From NCBI GenBank assembly GCA_900768125.1, contig CAAGBS010000019.1, positions 1-20,080 on the forward strand: DNA of 20,080 bases, in the 5' to 3' direction. Source of the stretch: Oscillospiraceae bacterium (lineage in GTDB: Bacteria > Bacillota > Clostridia > Oscillospirales > Ruminococcaceae). Every line of letters begins with the position of its first letter. Position 1 is the first letter of the stretch. Made by a program: the position numbers and the translations under genes. The notes under the pieces were generated by a model. That model worked only from the letters and a program-made list of their open reading frames with translations, ran no database searches and was not told where the DNA came from. This document shows positions 13,846-20,080 of this stretch, one piece after another.

Positions 13846-16323
13846 TCACAAAAAACTGCCTGTAATGCTGTTTTCATTGCCCTGTATCTCCTGCGGCGTT
13901 CCGCTTGCGACTATCAGTCCGCCGCTTTCACCGCCGCCGGGCCCCATATCTATGATATAGTCGGCGCTGCGGATAACATCTAGGTCGTGCTCTATGACAA
14001 CAACGGTCGCGCCGCTGCTGATGAGCATTTCAAAAACATCAAGAAGCACCCTTACGTCAAGCGGGTGAAGTCCGATGGACGGTTCGTCAAAAACGAAGAC
14101 GGAATCGCTCTGTGTTCTGCCTATCTCGCTTGCCAGTTTAAGCCGCTGCGCTTCACCGCCGGACAGGCTGGGAGTTTCCTCTCCGAGCGTCAGGTAGCCC
14201 AGCCCTAGCTTGCGGAGAATTTCAAGCTTCTGGCAGACGGTTTTCATGCCCGTGCAGAAATCCAGTGCGGAATTTATATCCATGTCCATAAGTTCGGGCA
14301 GAGATGCCGAATGCCCGTCTTTGTTCGCCAGCCTGACATCGCAGGCTGATTTTGCGTAGCGCGAACCGCGGCAGTCAGGGCAGGGAATGTTCACGTCCGG
14401 CAGGAACTGAACGTCAAGGCTTACGACGCCCGTTCCATCGCAGCCCGGGCACCGCAGCGAACCCGTATTGTAGGAAAAATCGCTCGCCTTGTATCCCATT
14501 TCTTTAGCGTCGGCGGATCTTGCGTATAATTTGCGCAGTTCATCGTGAACCCCCGCGTATGTCGCTACGGTCGAGCGGACATTGATACCGACAGGCGTTG
14601 CGTCAATTAGCTTGACGTGCTTTATTCCGTCCGCTGAAATTTCACGGATATGCGGCGGCAGCGGCTTGCTGTCGGTCGTTGCTTCAAGAGCGCGGACAAG
14701 GCTTTCAAGCACCATAGTTGTTTTGCCCGAACCAGATACGCCCGTCACAACGGTCAGCCGTCCCTTGGGGAAATTTACCTCCAGCGGCTTGACAGTGTAT
14801 ATCTGTGAAGTGGAAAGATGTATAGTTCCGTTTGCGAAAAGCTCTTCCCGTGAAACGCTGGGGCGGTGCGCTGCGTCCGCTTTGCCCGAGAGGAACGGAC
14901 CTATCTGCGAAGCGGGGTTTTCTTCGATATCAGGTATGGTACCCTGGGCGATGATGTGGCCTCCCTTTGCGCCGGCTTCGGGTCCCATTTCAACTATCCA
15001 GTCGGCTTCTTTCAGTATCTGGGTATCGTGATCGACAAGAATGACCGAGTTGCCGTCGGCGACAAGGTCGTGCATGACTCCGGTAAGACCGATGATGTTG
15101 GACGGGTGCAGCCCGATGGAAGGCTCGTCGAGCACATAAAGCACGCCGGTCGTGCGGTTTCGGACGGCGCGGGCAAGCTGCATGCGCTGACGCTCGCCTG
15201 TGGACAGCGAGGCGGCGGAGCGGTCGAGGGTCAGATAACCCAGCCCAAGATCCATAAGCCGCTTTGCAGTGCCCCTTAATGAATCGCAGATACTCTCCGC
15301 CATAGGCCGCATTTCTTCGGGCAGGCTCTGCGGAACGCCGTTCACCCAGTGCACCAGTTCGGAGAGCGTCATGGTGCAGGCTTCGTCAAGGGATATACCT
15401 CGCAGTTTCGGCGCACGGGCGCGGTCAGAAAGCCTTGTTCCGCGGCATTCCGGGCATACGTCCTCTTTGAGGAATTTCTCAACGCGCTTCATGCCCTTTT
15501 CGTCCTTGACCTTGGCGAGGGCGTTCTCAACGGTATAAACGGCGTTGTAGTAGGTGAAATCCAGTTCGCCCGCCTGATTTGAGTTTTTCGACTTGTAGAG
15601 GATATGCTTTTTTTCTGCAGGTCCGTGGAAGACTATCTCCTTTTCGCGGTCGGTAAGTTCGCGAAACGGGACGTCCGTGCGAACGCCCATTTCACGGCAC
15701 ACGTCGGTCATCAGCGACCACATCAGGCTATTCCAGGGAGCGACTGCTCCGTTGTCGATGCTGAGCGAATCGTCCGGGACCAGCGTTGTCAGGTCAACGG
15801 TGCGGACGCAGCCCGTGCCGCCGCATTTCTGGCAGGCTCCCTGAGAATTGAATGCGAGTTCCTCGGCGGACGGCGCATAAAAACGCGCTCCGCAGTCAGG
15901 GCAGACCAGTTCCTTTCCTGCGGCGACCAGCAGGGACGGCTGAAGATAATGACCGTTCGGGCAGCGGTGGCTTGCGAGTCTGGAATACATAAGACGCAGG
16001 CTGTTCAGCAGCTCTGTTCCAGTTCCGAACGTGCTTCGTATCCCCGGCACGCCCGGGCGCTGATGAAGCGCGAGCGCGGCTGGGACGTACAGCGCTTCGT
16101 CTACGCTCGCCTTTGAAGCCTGCGTCATACGACGGCGGGTGTAGGTCGAGAGCGTCTCGAGATATCTCCGGGAACCTTCTGCGTAAAGCACGCCGAGCGC
16201 CAGCGACGACTTCCCCGAACCGGAAACGCCCGCGATACCTACGATTTTTCCCAGCGGAATATCGACGTCAATATTTTTGAGATTGTGGACTTTTGCTCCA
16301 CGAATAAGCATTTTATCTATCAT
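13846..16323 (-). CDS. UvrA-like ABC ATPase (short UvrA2-type, drug-resistance or repair)
   Basis: An 825-aa protein with two ABC ATPase modules arranged as in UvrA: Walker A GVSGSGKSS (32-40) and GVSGSGKTT (528-536), signatures LSTGE (373-377) and LSGGE (720-724), and Walker B ending in DEPSIGLHP in both modules. Two four-cysteine zinc sites are intact: C141/C144/C164/C167 and C625/C628/C648/C651. It is over 100 residues shorter than housekeeping UvrA (about 940), and the region after the first Walker A is compact, as in UvrA2-type paralogues that reduce or lack the UvrB-binding part. Such paralogues have been tied to resistance to DNA-binding drugs. GGAG lies 8 nt before ATG 16323. It is transcribed alone, with no uvrB or uvrC nearby, so I would not call it the main uvrA. 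Confidence 0.92.
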   Translation of the reverse strand: MIDKMLIRGAKVHNLKNIDVDIPLGKIVGIAGVSGSGKSSLALGVLYAEGSRRYLETLSTYTRRRMTQASKASVDEALYVPAALALHQRPGVPGIRSTFGTGTELLNSLRLMYSRLASHRCPNGHYLQPSLLVAAGKELVCPDCGARFYAPSAEELAFNSQGACQKCGGTGCVRTVDLTTLVPDDSLSIDNGAVAPWNSLMWSLMTDVCREMGVRTDVPFRELTDREKEIVFHGPAEKKHILYKSKNSNQAGELDFTYYNAVYTVENALAKVKDEKGMKRVEKFLKEDVCPECRGTRLSDRARAPKLRGISLDEACTMTLSELVHWVNGVPQSLPEEMRPMAESICDSLRGTAKRLMDLGLGYLTLDRSAASLSTGERQRMQLARAVRNRTTGVLYVLDEPSIGLHPSNIIGLTGVMHDLVADGNSVILVDHDTQILKEADWIVEMGPEAGAKGGHIIAQGTIPDIEENPASQIGPFLSGKADAAHRPSVSREELFANGTIHLSTSQIYTVKPLEVNFPKGRLTVVTGVSGSGKTTMVLESLVRALEATTDSKPLPPHIREISADGIKHVKLIDATPVGINVRSTVATYAGVHDELRKLYARSADAKEMGYKASDFSYNTGSLRCPGCDGTGVVSLDVQFLPDVNIPCPDCRGSRYAKSACDVRLANKDGHSASLPELMDMDINSALDFCTGMKTVCQKLEILRKLGLGYLTLGEETPSLSGGEAQRLKLASEIGRTQSDSVFVFDEPSIGLHPLDVRVLLDVFEMLISSGATVVVIEHDLDVIRSADYIIDMGPGGGESGGLIVASGTPQEIQGNENSITGSFL

Positions 16324-16356
16324 TGTTTTTACTCCGGATATTTGAATTTATTCGCC

Positions 16357-16362
16357 ATTATA
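16357..16362 (-). promoter_or_regulatory. Possible -10 box for the UvrA-like gene
   Basis: A perfect TATAAT on the minus strand lies 33 nt before the start codon. No good -35 box is found at 16-18 bp; the nearest TTGACA-like sequence (CTGACA) is at a 14-bp spacing. The promoter may be weak or need an activator. Confidence 0.45.
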
Positions 16363-16432
16363 AAATCTATTTCCCCTGTCAGGCAGATTTTTAATGAAGC
16401 GCTGTGAAGAACTATCTTTTTAAACAGACTCA

Positions 16433-16465
16433 GGCACTACCGCACAAAGATTGTGCGGTAGTGCC
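16433..16465. repeat. Perfect 15-bp inverted repeat (palindromic intergenic element)
   Basis: GGCACTACCGCACAA (16433-16447) pairs perfectly with 16451-16465 across a 3-nt loop. Neither strand has a T run after it, so it is not a typical terminator. A second imperfect inverted repeat follows, CAAAGGTA (16486-16493) with TACCTTTG (16503-16510). Both lie between the tRNA terminator and the UvrA-like gene and resemble REP-type repeats. Confidence 0.65.
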
Positions 16466-16540
16466 CTAAAATCTGAGCGGTTATGCAAAGGTAACTTTGA
16501 GGTACCTTTGTAACCAAAAAGTGCGTACTATCAATATAAG

Positions 16541-16574
16541 AAAAACCGCTCAACCTTAACGGTTAAGCGGTTTT
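16541..16574 (-). terminator. Terminator of the tRNA-Arg gene
   Basis: On the minus strand AAAACCGCTTAACC pairs with GGTTGAGCGGTTTT (14-bp stem with one G-U pair, 6-nt loop), followed by further T residues. It starts 4 nt after the tRNA 3' end. Confidence 0.82.
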
Positions 16575-16578
16575 CTGT

Positions 16579-16655
16579 TGGCACGCCAGGAGGGATTCGA
16601 ACCCCCGACCCTCTGGTTCGTAGCCAGATACTCTATCCAGCTGAGCTACTGGCGC
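16579..16655 (-). tRNA. tRNA-Arg (anticodon ACG)
   Basis: A 77-nt tRNA with the full cloverleaf: acceptor GCGCCAG/CTGGCGT (closing G-U), D arm GCTC/GAGT, anticodon stem TCTGG/CCAGA with loop CTACGAA (anticodon ACG), T arm GGGGG-TTCGAAT-CCCTC, discriminator G and encoded CCA. The anticodon A34 is normally converted to inosine by TadA to read CGU, CGC and CGA. It is a single gene with its own promoter (16683-16711) and terminator (16541-16574). Confidence 0.97.
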
Positions 16656-16682
16656 TTAGCACTCATTCCTGAGCACTCATAT

Positions 16683-16711
16683 ATTATAGCATCAAAATCC
16701 CGATTTGTCAA
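16683..16711 (-). promoter_or_regulatory. Consensus promoter of tRNA-Arg
   Basis: TTGACA (16711-16706) and TATAAT (16688-16683) on the minus strand are separated by 17 bp, with transcription starting near 16676, about 20 nt before the mature tRNA. I find no terminator between the carrier protein gene (ends 16829) and this promoter, so operon read-through into the tRNA is possible. Confidence 0.9.
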
Positions 16712-16828
16712 TAGCTTTTCTGAATATTTTTCAATATTTTTCTGAAAGGAGAGCGGAGGCAGCGGAAATCGCATTACAAAAGGACCCGCAAGCCCATCGC
16801 GCCGGAATTACCCGCAGCACAGTTCCGC

Positions 16829-17074
16829 TTATTCGCGGCTGCATATTTTGTGGCACAGCACTGTAATGCTCGCCGGTGTGCGGAAGCATTCCCGCTGCAC
16901 GCGGGTCGGCTGGATATCAATTCCGCGGTCTTCCAGCGCGTTCAGAAGTTCGATGAACGCCAGGGAATCCAGCCTGCCGCTGTCCAGAAGTTCCGTTTCC
17001 GGGAGTATCGAGCCACCCTGGGCGCAGACTTCCGTAAGTATCCCGATTATGTCTAAGGTAGTGATATCGCTCAT
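16829..17074 (-). CDS. Acyl/peptidyl carrier protein, DltC-like
   Basis: An 81-aa carrier protein. The core is LLDSGRLDSLAFIELLNALE (29-48), with Ser37 in the D-S-L motif as the expected 4'-phosphopantetheine site. The GRLDS pattern, short length and following GIDIQPTRV-x(6)-F-x-TP resemble the D-alanyl carrier protein DltC more than the fatty-acid AcpP (which has DSLD and is more acidic). GGGAGGA lies 9 nt before ATG 17074, and the start overlaps the stop of the small membrane protein as ATGA. As last gene of an operon with a DltA-like enzyme, it probably receives the activated amino acid as a thioester. No phosphopantetheinyl transferase gene is in the window. Confidence 0.85.
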   Translation of the reverse strand: MSDITTLDIIGILTEVCAQGGSILPETELLDSGRLDSLAFIELLNALEDRGIDIQPTRVQRECFRTPASITVLCHKICSRE

Positions 17075-17391
17075 AAGCTGACTTCCTCCCGGACGTACAT
17101 TCCGAATTTTCCGTCGATAGTGAACACATCATACTCCGTGCTGTAGGTTATCCCGTATTCCGTGCCGTTGCTCATTAAAAGAGTGCCTTTCGTTGTGCAG
17201 CCTCTCCAGACGGGCGTGTCGGCAATATAATTCCACTCGCCGCCTGCAACCGGGAAGACTCTCCCGTCAGTTTCTACCCGCTTCATTCCGGAGGTCGGGA
17301 CGAGGTTGCACAGTATGAATATCAATACTGCCGTTATACATGCTAAAACTATCACTATTATCGCTGTTACCTTTAAATCCATGCTTTTCAT
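17071..17391 (-). CDS. Small one-pass membrane protein in the DltA/DltC-like operon
   Basis: I do not recognise this 106-aa protein. Residues about 7-30 (VTAIIVIVLACITAVLIFIL) form one transmembrane helix after a short basic start, so the remaining 75 residues should lie outside the membrane. They contain two Trp (GGEWNYIADTPVWRGC), a Cys and alternating hydrophobic strands, suggesting a small beta domain. AAAGGGG 8 nt before ATG 17391 overlaps the end of the adenylating enzyme gene, and the gap to that gene is only 4 nt. The stop overlaps the carrier protein start by 4 nt, so it is made with both. It is longer than DltX (about 50 aa) and I see no similarity. It may anchor or accept the product, but that is inference. 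Confidence 0.8.
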   Translation of the reverse strand: MKSMDLKVTAIIVIVLACITAVLIFILCNLVPTSGMKRVETDGRVFPVAGGEWNYIADTPVWRGCTTKGTLLMSNGTEYGITYSTEYDVFTIDGKFGMYVREEVSL

Positions 17392-17395
17392 AAAT

Positions 17396-18733
17396 TTACC
17401 CCTTTCTGTCCAGCTTTCCGCTCCGATTCAGCGGAAGTTCCCCGACTATGCTTATCCTGCGCGGCAGCATGTATTCCGGTACCATCTCGGAAAGAGCCGC
17501 GCGTATTTCCCCGGTCGTTATCCCGTCTGCGCAGACCGCCGCCGCAAGTCCCGCGTGGCTGCCGAATTTCATGGGCTGCACCACCGCCTGATTTACGCCG
17601 GGTATCTTCAGCAGCGCGTTTTCAATCTCTTCCGGCTCAATGCGGAATCCCATTATTTTTAGCTGCCGGTCGCGCCTGCCGATAAAATACAGCTTATTGT
17701 CGCGAATATATCCCAGATCTCCGGTGAAAAAACAGCGCTCCCCCTGAAACTCTCCGAAGCCCCCGCAGTCAGCGGTGTACCTCGCGGCACTTTTTCCGGT
17801 GATGACTATTTCTCCCTTTTCGACAAATACCGCCCCTGCAGTATGCGAAAGTTCCCCGACTGGAAGCGCACTGCTTGTCATCTCGGGCGTTATCTCCACG
17901 GCTGTGACCGCGCAGCAGCACTCTGCGGGACCGTATGCGTTCACGATTCGCACTCCCGGGAATCTCGAAAACAGCTTCGCGGCGGTCGTGGGTCTCAGTA
18001 CCTCGCCGCAGAAGAACATCACTTTCAGTTCCGGAAGTATCGCAGGACTGAATCCACTGTCGCACAGGCAGAGTTCCGCGAACGACGGCGTTAATACCGC
18101 AAGTTCAGCCGCGCTGTCAGCCATTCGGCGGAACATTCCCGACATGTCGGAGAAAAGACTGCGCTCTATCACTGTGAGTTTCAGCCCGTTCAGCAGGGAA
18201 TACCACAGGTCGGCTACCGAGAGGTCGAAAGAGAACTGCGCCTGATTCAGCACCGAGCGGGGAGCGGTCTCAGCTATCGCGGGTATCGTGGTGAACCATT
18301 CCATGAAGCTGTTCAGATTCCCGCGCGAGACTTCTATGCCTTTTGGAGCGCCGGTAGTTCCGGAGGTGTATATCCGGTAAGCGGGCGCTGAAATATCCTC
18401 CTCAGCGGGAGTGAAACTGCGGTCAGAGGCGGCGATTCCTGCTAAATCAGCCTTGTTTGGAAAATCGAACGGACAGCCGCCGTCGTAAAGCAGTATTTCA
18501 GCGTCGGCGATGATACTTGCGGCGCGAGCAGAGGGGAGCGATTCATCGACCGGAATGCAGCATACATTCGCCATGCAGCACGCCTTTACAGCCGCGCAGA
18601 CCAGCGGCGATTTCCCCGTGACGACTGCCGCCAGATGTATTCCGTTCTCTGCGAGAAACGCCGCTATGTTTCGGGAAAAGCGTTCCAGTTCCTCAGCGGA
18701 AAGCGTCCCCGAACTGCTGATGTAGATACTCAT
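17396..18733 (-). CDS. DltA-like amino acid adenylating enzyme (D-alanine--carrier ligase family)
   Basis: A 445-aa adenylate-forming enzyme that should activate an amino acid with ATP and load it on the neighbouring carrier. Core motifs: YTSGTTGAPKG (122-132), QAQFSFDLSVADLW (164-177), FFCGEVL (240-246), NAYGPAE (265-271), TGDLG (337-341), GRRDRQLKIMGFRIE (352-366) and catalytic Lys440 in NRSGKLDRKG. The FSFDLS and FCGEVL stretches are typical of DltA; the Cys in the latter has been linked to D-alanine selectivity in Bacillus DltA. It is shorter than usual DltA (about 500 aa): the first 25 or so residues are missing, and the protein ends right after the Lys motif. GGAGG precedes ATG 18733, which overlaps the VanW stop as ATGA. 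No condensation domain is seen, so not a typical peptide synthetase. Confidence 0.88.
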   Translation of the reverse strand: MSIYISSSGTLSAEELERFSRNIAAFLAENGIHLAAVVTGKSPLVCAAVKACCMANVCCIPVDESLPSARAASIIADAEILLYDGGCPFDFPNKADLAGIAASDRSFTPAEEDISAPAYRIYTSGTTGAPKGIEVSRGNLNSFMEWFTTIPAIAETAPRSVLNQAQFSFDLSVADLWYSLLNGLKLTVIERSLFSDMSGMFRRMADSAAELAVLTPSFAELCLCDSGFSPAILPELKVMFFCGEVLRPTTAAKLFSRFPGVRIVNAYGPAECCCAVTAVEITPEMTSSALPVGELSHTAGAVFVEKGEIVITGKSAARYTADCGGFGEFQGERCFFTGDLGYIRDNKLYFIGRRDRQLKIMGFRIEPEEIENALLKIPGVNQAVVQPMKFGSHAGLAAAVCADGITTGEIRAALSEMVPEYMLPRRISIVGELPLNRSGKLDRKG

Positions 18734-19575
18734 GTCAGCCTCCTCAGACCGGGAGTTATTATCTGCTCGCGCGGGATAAGCGAGTAATCGTACATCACCT
18801 TTGAATGATTATCCAGCACCAGTTCGCGGCGTATGACCCGCCTTTCCCGGTCGAGCGTTATGCGGAACACCCGGCTCACCCGGAAAAACTCGCCGTCCTC
18901 CTCAACATAGCCCTGGTCTTCCTCGGTTATGCGGTATATGTACGGGAATGGCTCCTGCGCACGGAGTTCCCCGAACAGCGTGTTTTCATCGAGCCACACC
19001 AGCAGCTGAACGGGGCGGTCCGTGGTATTTTTGAAGCGGTAGTCCACGTTCTTGTAGAAAACGCTGGTGCCCGTCCCGAACGGCACGCGCCTGCCGGAGT
19101 CCGGGAAAAGCGCGTCCGAATGGTGGACAAGTTCTGTGACGGTCAGCGGGCTGTTGAGCACAAGCCAGTGGATAAGGTTTGCAAGCTGGCAGAGACCGCC
19201 GCCAACGCCGCTGGACAGCTTCCCGGCGGATATCACCAGCCCGTCAAGGTAGCCGCGCTTTGCGGTGGGTTCGCCGACCAGCCGCCAGAACGAGAACGTT
19301 TCCCCCGGCTGAACGACTATCCCATTTATCTGCGCCGCCGCTATGCGGAGATTGACCAGCTTATTGCGCTGAAGTTGCATGTCAACGCCCTCCAGCCTGC
19401 GCAGGACATTTGAGGTGTGGCTCTTGACAACGGCGTGGTAGGGGACCATATTTTTTTTATCGGCGAAGCGCTCCCCGCTGAATGCGTCATGGATATCCCG
19501 GAGAACGTATTCCTTGCAGAGCGAAATTTTGTAGCATGCGGGAGATAATTCGCAGAATAGTTTGCGTTTTTTCAC
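18730..19575 (-). CDS. VanW-family protein
   Basis: A 281-aa protein of the VanW family, first seen in vanB-type glycopeptide resistance clusters; its biochemical role is unknown. Typical motifs are present: PGETFSFWRLVG (about 89-100), GVGGGLCQLANLIHWLVLNS (about 122-141), then HHSDALFPDSGRRVPFGTG (about 150-168) and a strand with KNVDYRFKN. There is no signal peptide or membrane helix, and the N-terminus is basic, so it is probably cytoplasmic, unlike the many membrane-anchored members. I use GTG 19575: GGAGGTG (19588-19582) lies 6 nt upstream, while the GTG at 19584 falls inside that site. It is the first gene of the operon and overlaps the adenylating enzyme start by 4 nt. No vanA/B, vanH, vanX or vanRS genes are nearby, so resistance should not be assumed. 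Confidence 0.9.
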   Translation of the reverse strand: MKKRKLFCELSPACYKISLCKEYVLRDIHDAFSGERFADKKNMVPYHAVVKSHTSNVLRRLEGVDMQLQRNKLVNLRIAAAQINGIVVQPGETFSFWRLVGEPTAKRGYLDGLVISAGKLSSGVGGGLCQLANLIHWLVLNSPLTVTELVHHSDALFPDSGRRVPFGTGTSVFYKNVDYRFKNTTDRPVQLLVWLDENTLFGELRAQEPFPYIYRITEEDQGYVEEDGEFFRVSRVFRITLDRERRVIRRELVLDNHSKVMYDYSLIPREQIITPGLRRLT

Positions 19576-19603
19576 AGCCCTCACCTCCGATAGTATCTTT
19601 ATA

Positions 19604-19637
19604 ATAATTATTATAACATATTTTTAAAGGAAGTCAA
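19604..19637 (-). promoter_or_regulatory. Promoter of the VanW/DltA-like operon
   Basis: On the minus strand TTGACT is followed after 16 bp by TATAAT, with a TGT just before it (extended -10). It lies about 30-60 nt before the GTG start. I see no regulator gene or clear operator next to it. Confidence 0.72.
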
Positions 19638-19703
19638 TTACATTTATATTACGAATTGGTTACAATTTGGTTACAAGTGTTTTGAAACGTGCAAAATAGA
19701 AAA

Positions 19704-20064
19704 TAGGCGATGTAAAAAAACAAAAGAAAAGGCTGCATCCAGAAAAAGAAAGGATGCAGCCTTTTTTTGTGGTATAATGTAATTGTGCAAAAACAAACCC
19801 CACAAGAACATTATACAGCATATCAGCTGAAATTACCAGTAGAAATTTCAGACCCGGAATATAGTTTCAGTGAAGTGATGGATCATATTGGAACAGGTCG
19901 TATATCCGGGCGCGCCGCCGTGGGATAAAGTCGCTTTTTCTTGAGTTCGGCATGATTTCCTGCGGTTTTAATCTTCATAAGCTCCATCTGAAAAGAATGG
20001 CTTTCATGTCTGCTGCCTGATTCAAAATTTATTACATTCTGTGCATGGCATTTCCCTGCCGGCT
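19704..20064 (+). mobile_element. IS1182-like element, copy B (incomplete, runs off the contig end)
   Basis: Starts with TAGGCGATGTAAAA, an altered version of the copy A end (TAAGGCGCTGTAAAA), then the same hairpin (14-bp stem 19727-19740/19752-19765), TATAAT (19773-19778) and GTG start. It keeps a longer N-terminal part of the transposase than copy A. From about 20031 it again matches copy A (2199-2228: ATTACATTC-GTGCATGGCATTT-CCTGCC). The right end is not in the window. The contig apparently stops inside this repeat. Confidence 0.75.
19785..19928 (+). pseudogene. Transposase N-terminal fragment (47 codons)
   Basis: From GTG 19785 the reading is VQKQTPQEHYTAYQLKLPVE, then ISDPEYSFSEVMDHI, then unrelated residues to a stop. 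From family knowledge, the E-Y-S-F-S-E-V-M-D-H-I pattern matches the start of IS1182-type DDE transposases. The rest of the N-terminal domain is missing, so it is non-functional. As in copy A, no ribosome binding site precedes the GTG, which lies at the expected transcription start of the TATAAT box. Confidence 0.72.
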
Positions 20065-20080
20065 AGATCGGAAGAGCACA
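20065..20080 (+). other. Illumina TruSeq adapter remnant (sequencing artefact)
   Basis: The last 16 bases, AGATCGGAAGAGCACA, are identical to the start of the standard Illumina TruSeq read-1 adapter. They should be treated as untrimmed adapter, not genome. Confidence 0.95.

Noticed and set aside
16829..19575. Vancomycin-resistance cluster, because of the VanW protein
   Set aside because: No ligase, dehydrogenase, dipeptidase or two-component genes of the van type are present, and VanW proteins are common outside resistance clusters.
1..20080. CRISPR array, rRNA genes, phage genes
   Set aside because: No regularly spaced direct repeats, rRNA sequence or phage structural genes were seen. The repeats present are inverted or paired, not arrayed with spacers.

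Overview
The window looks like a shotgun or metagenomic contig from a Gram-positive anaerobe of the Bacillota, most like Ruminococcus or a related Oscillospiraceae. This rests on protein style, strong Shine-Dalgarno sites, sigma-A promoters of the TTGACA-N17-TATAAT type, and GC-rich hairpin-array repeats that I recall from Ruminococcus-type genomes. It is an inference, not a database match. The last 16 bases (20065-20080) match the start of the Illumina TruSeq adapter, so the true sequence probably ends at about 20064, inside a repeated element.

Layout. 1-381: hairpin-array repeat and the cca promoter. 382-1986 (+): class II CCA-adding enzyme with an unusual insertion. 1990-2346: a 357-bp internally deleted insertion sequence with 15-bp terminal inverted repeats. 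2356-4128 (-): aspartyl-tRNA synthetase. 4285-4384: two divergent consensus promoters. 4413-5024 (+): small exported protein of unknown function. 5064-9574 (-): three-gene operon of an XRE-type regulator and two ABC exporter half-transporters, with overlapping reading frames. 9575-10018: regulator promoter and a second hairpin-array repeat flanked by a duplicated terminator hairpin. 10019-13746 (-): three-gene operon of an ECF sigma factor, a single-pass membrane protein resembling an anti-sigma factor, and a large secreted protein with four copies of a domain I do not recognise. 13846-16323 (-): short UvrA-like ABC ATPase. 16579-16655 (-): tRNA-Arg(ACG) with its own promoter and terminator. 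16829-19575 (-): four-gene operon of a VanW-family protein, a DltA-like adenylating enzyme, a one-pass membrane protein and a DltC-like carrier protein. 19704-20064: second, differently deleted copy of the insertion sequence.

How the genes work together. cca, aspS and tRNA-Arg are translation housekeeping genes. The other operons deal with the envelope or export. The regulator probably controls a heterodimeric exporter. The sigma factor and its membrane partner probably control production of the secreted repeat protein encoded third in their own operon. The last operon has the activation half of a D-alanylation-type pathway (adenylating enzyme and carrier) but no DltB-type acyltransferase or DltD, and instead includes a VanW protein and a small membrane protein. 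That operon and the sigma factor/repeat-protein operon are the best candidates for undescribed systems here.
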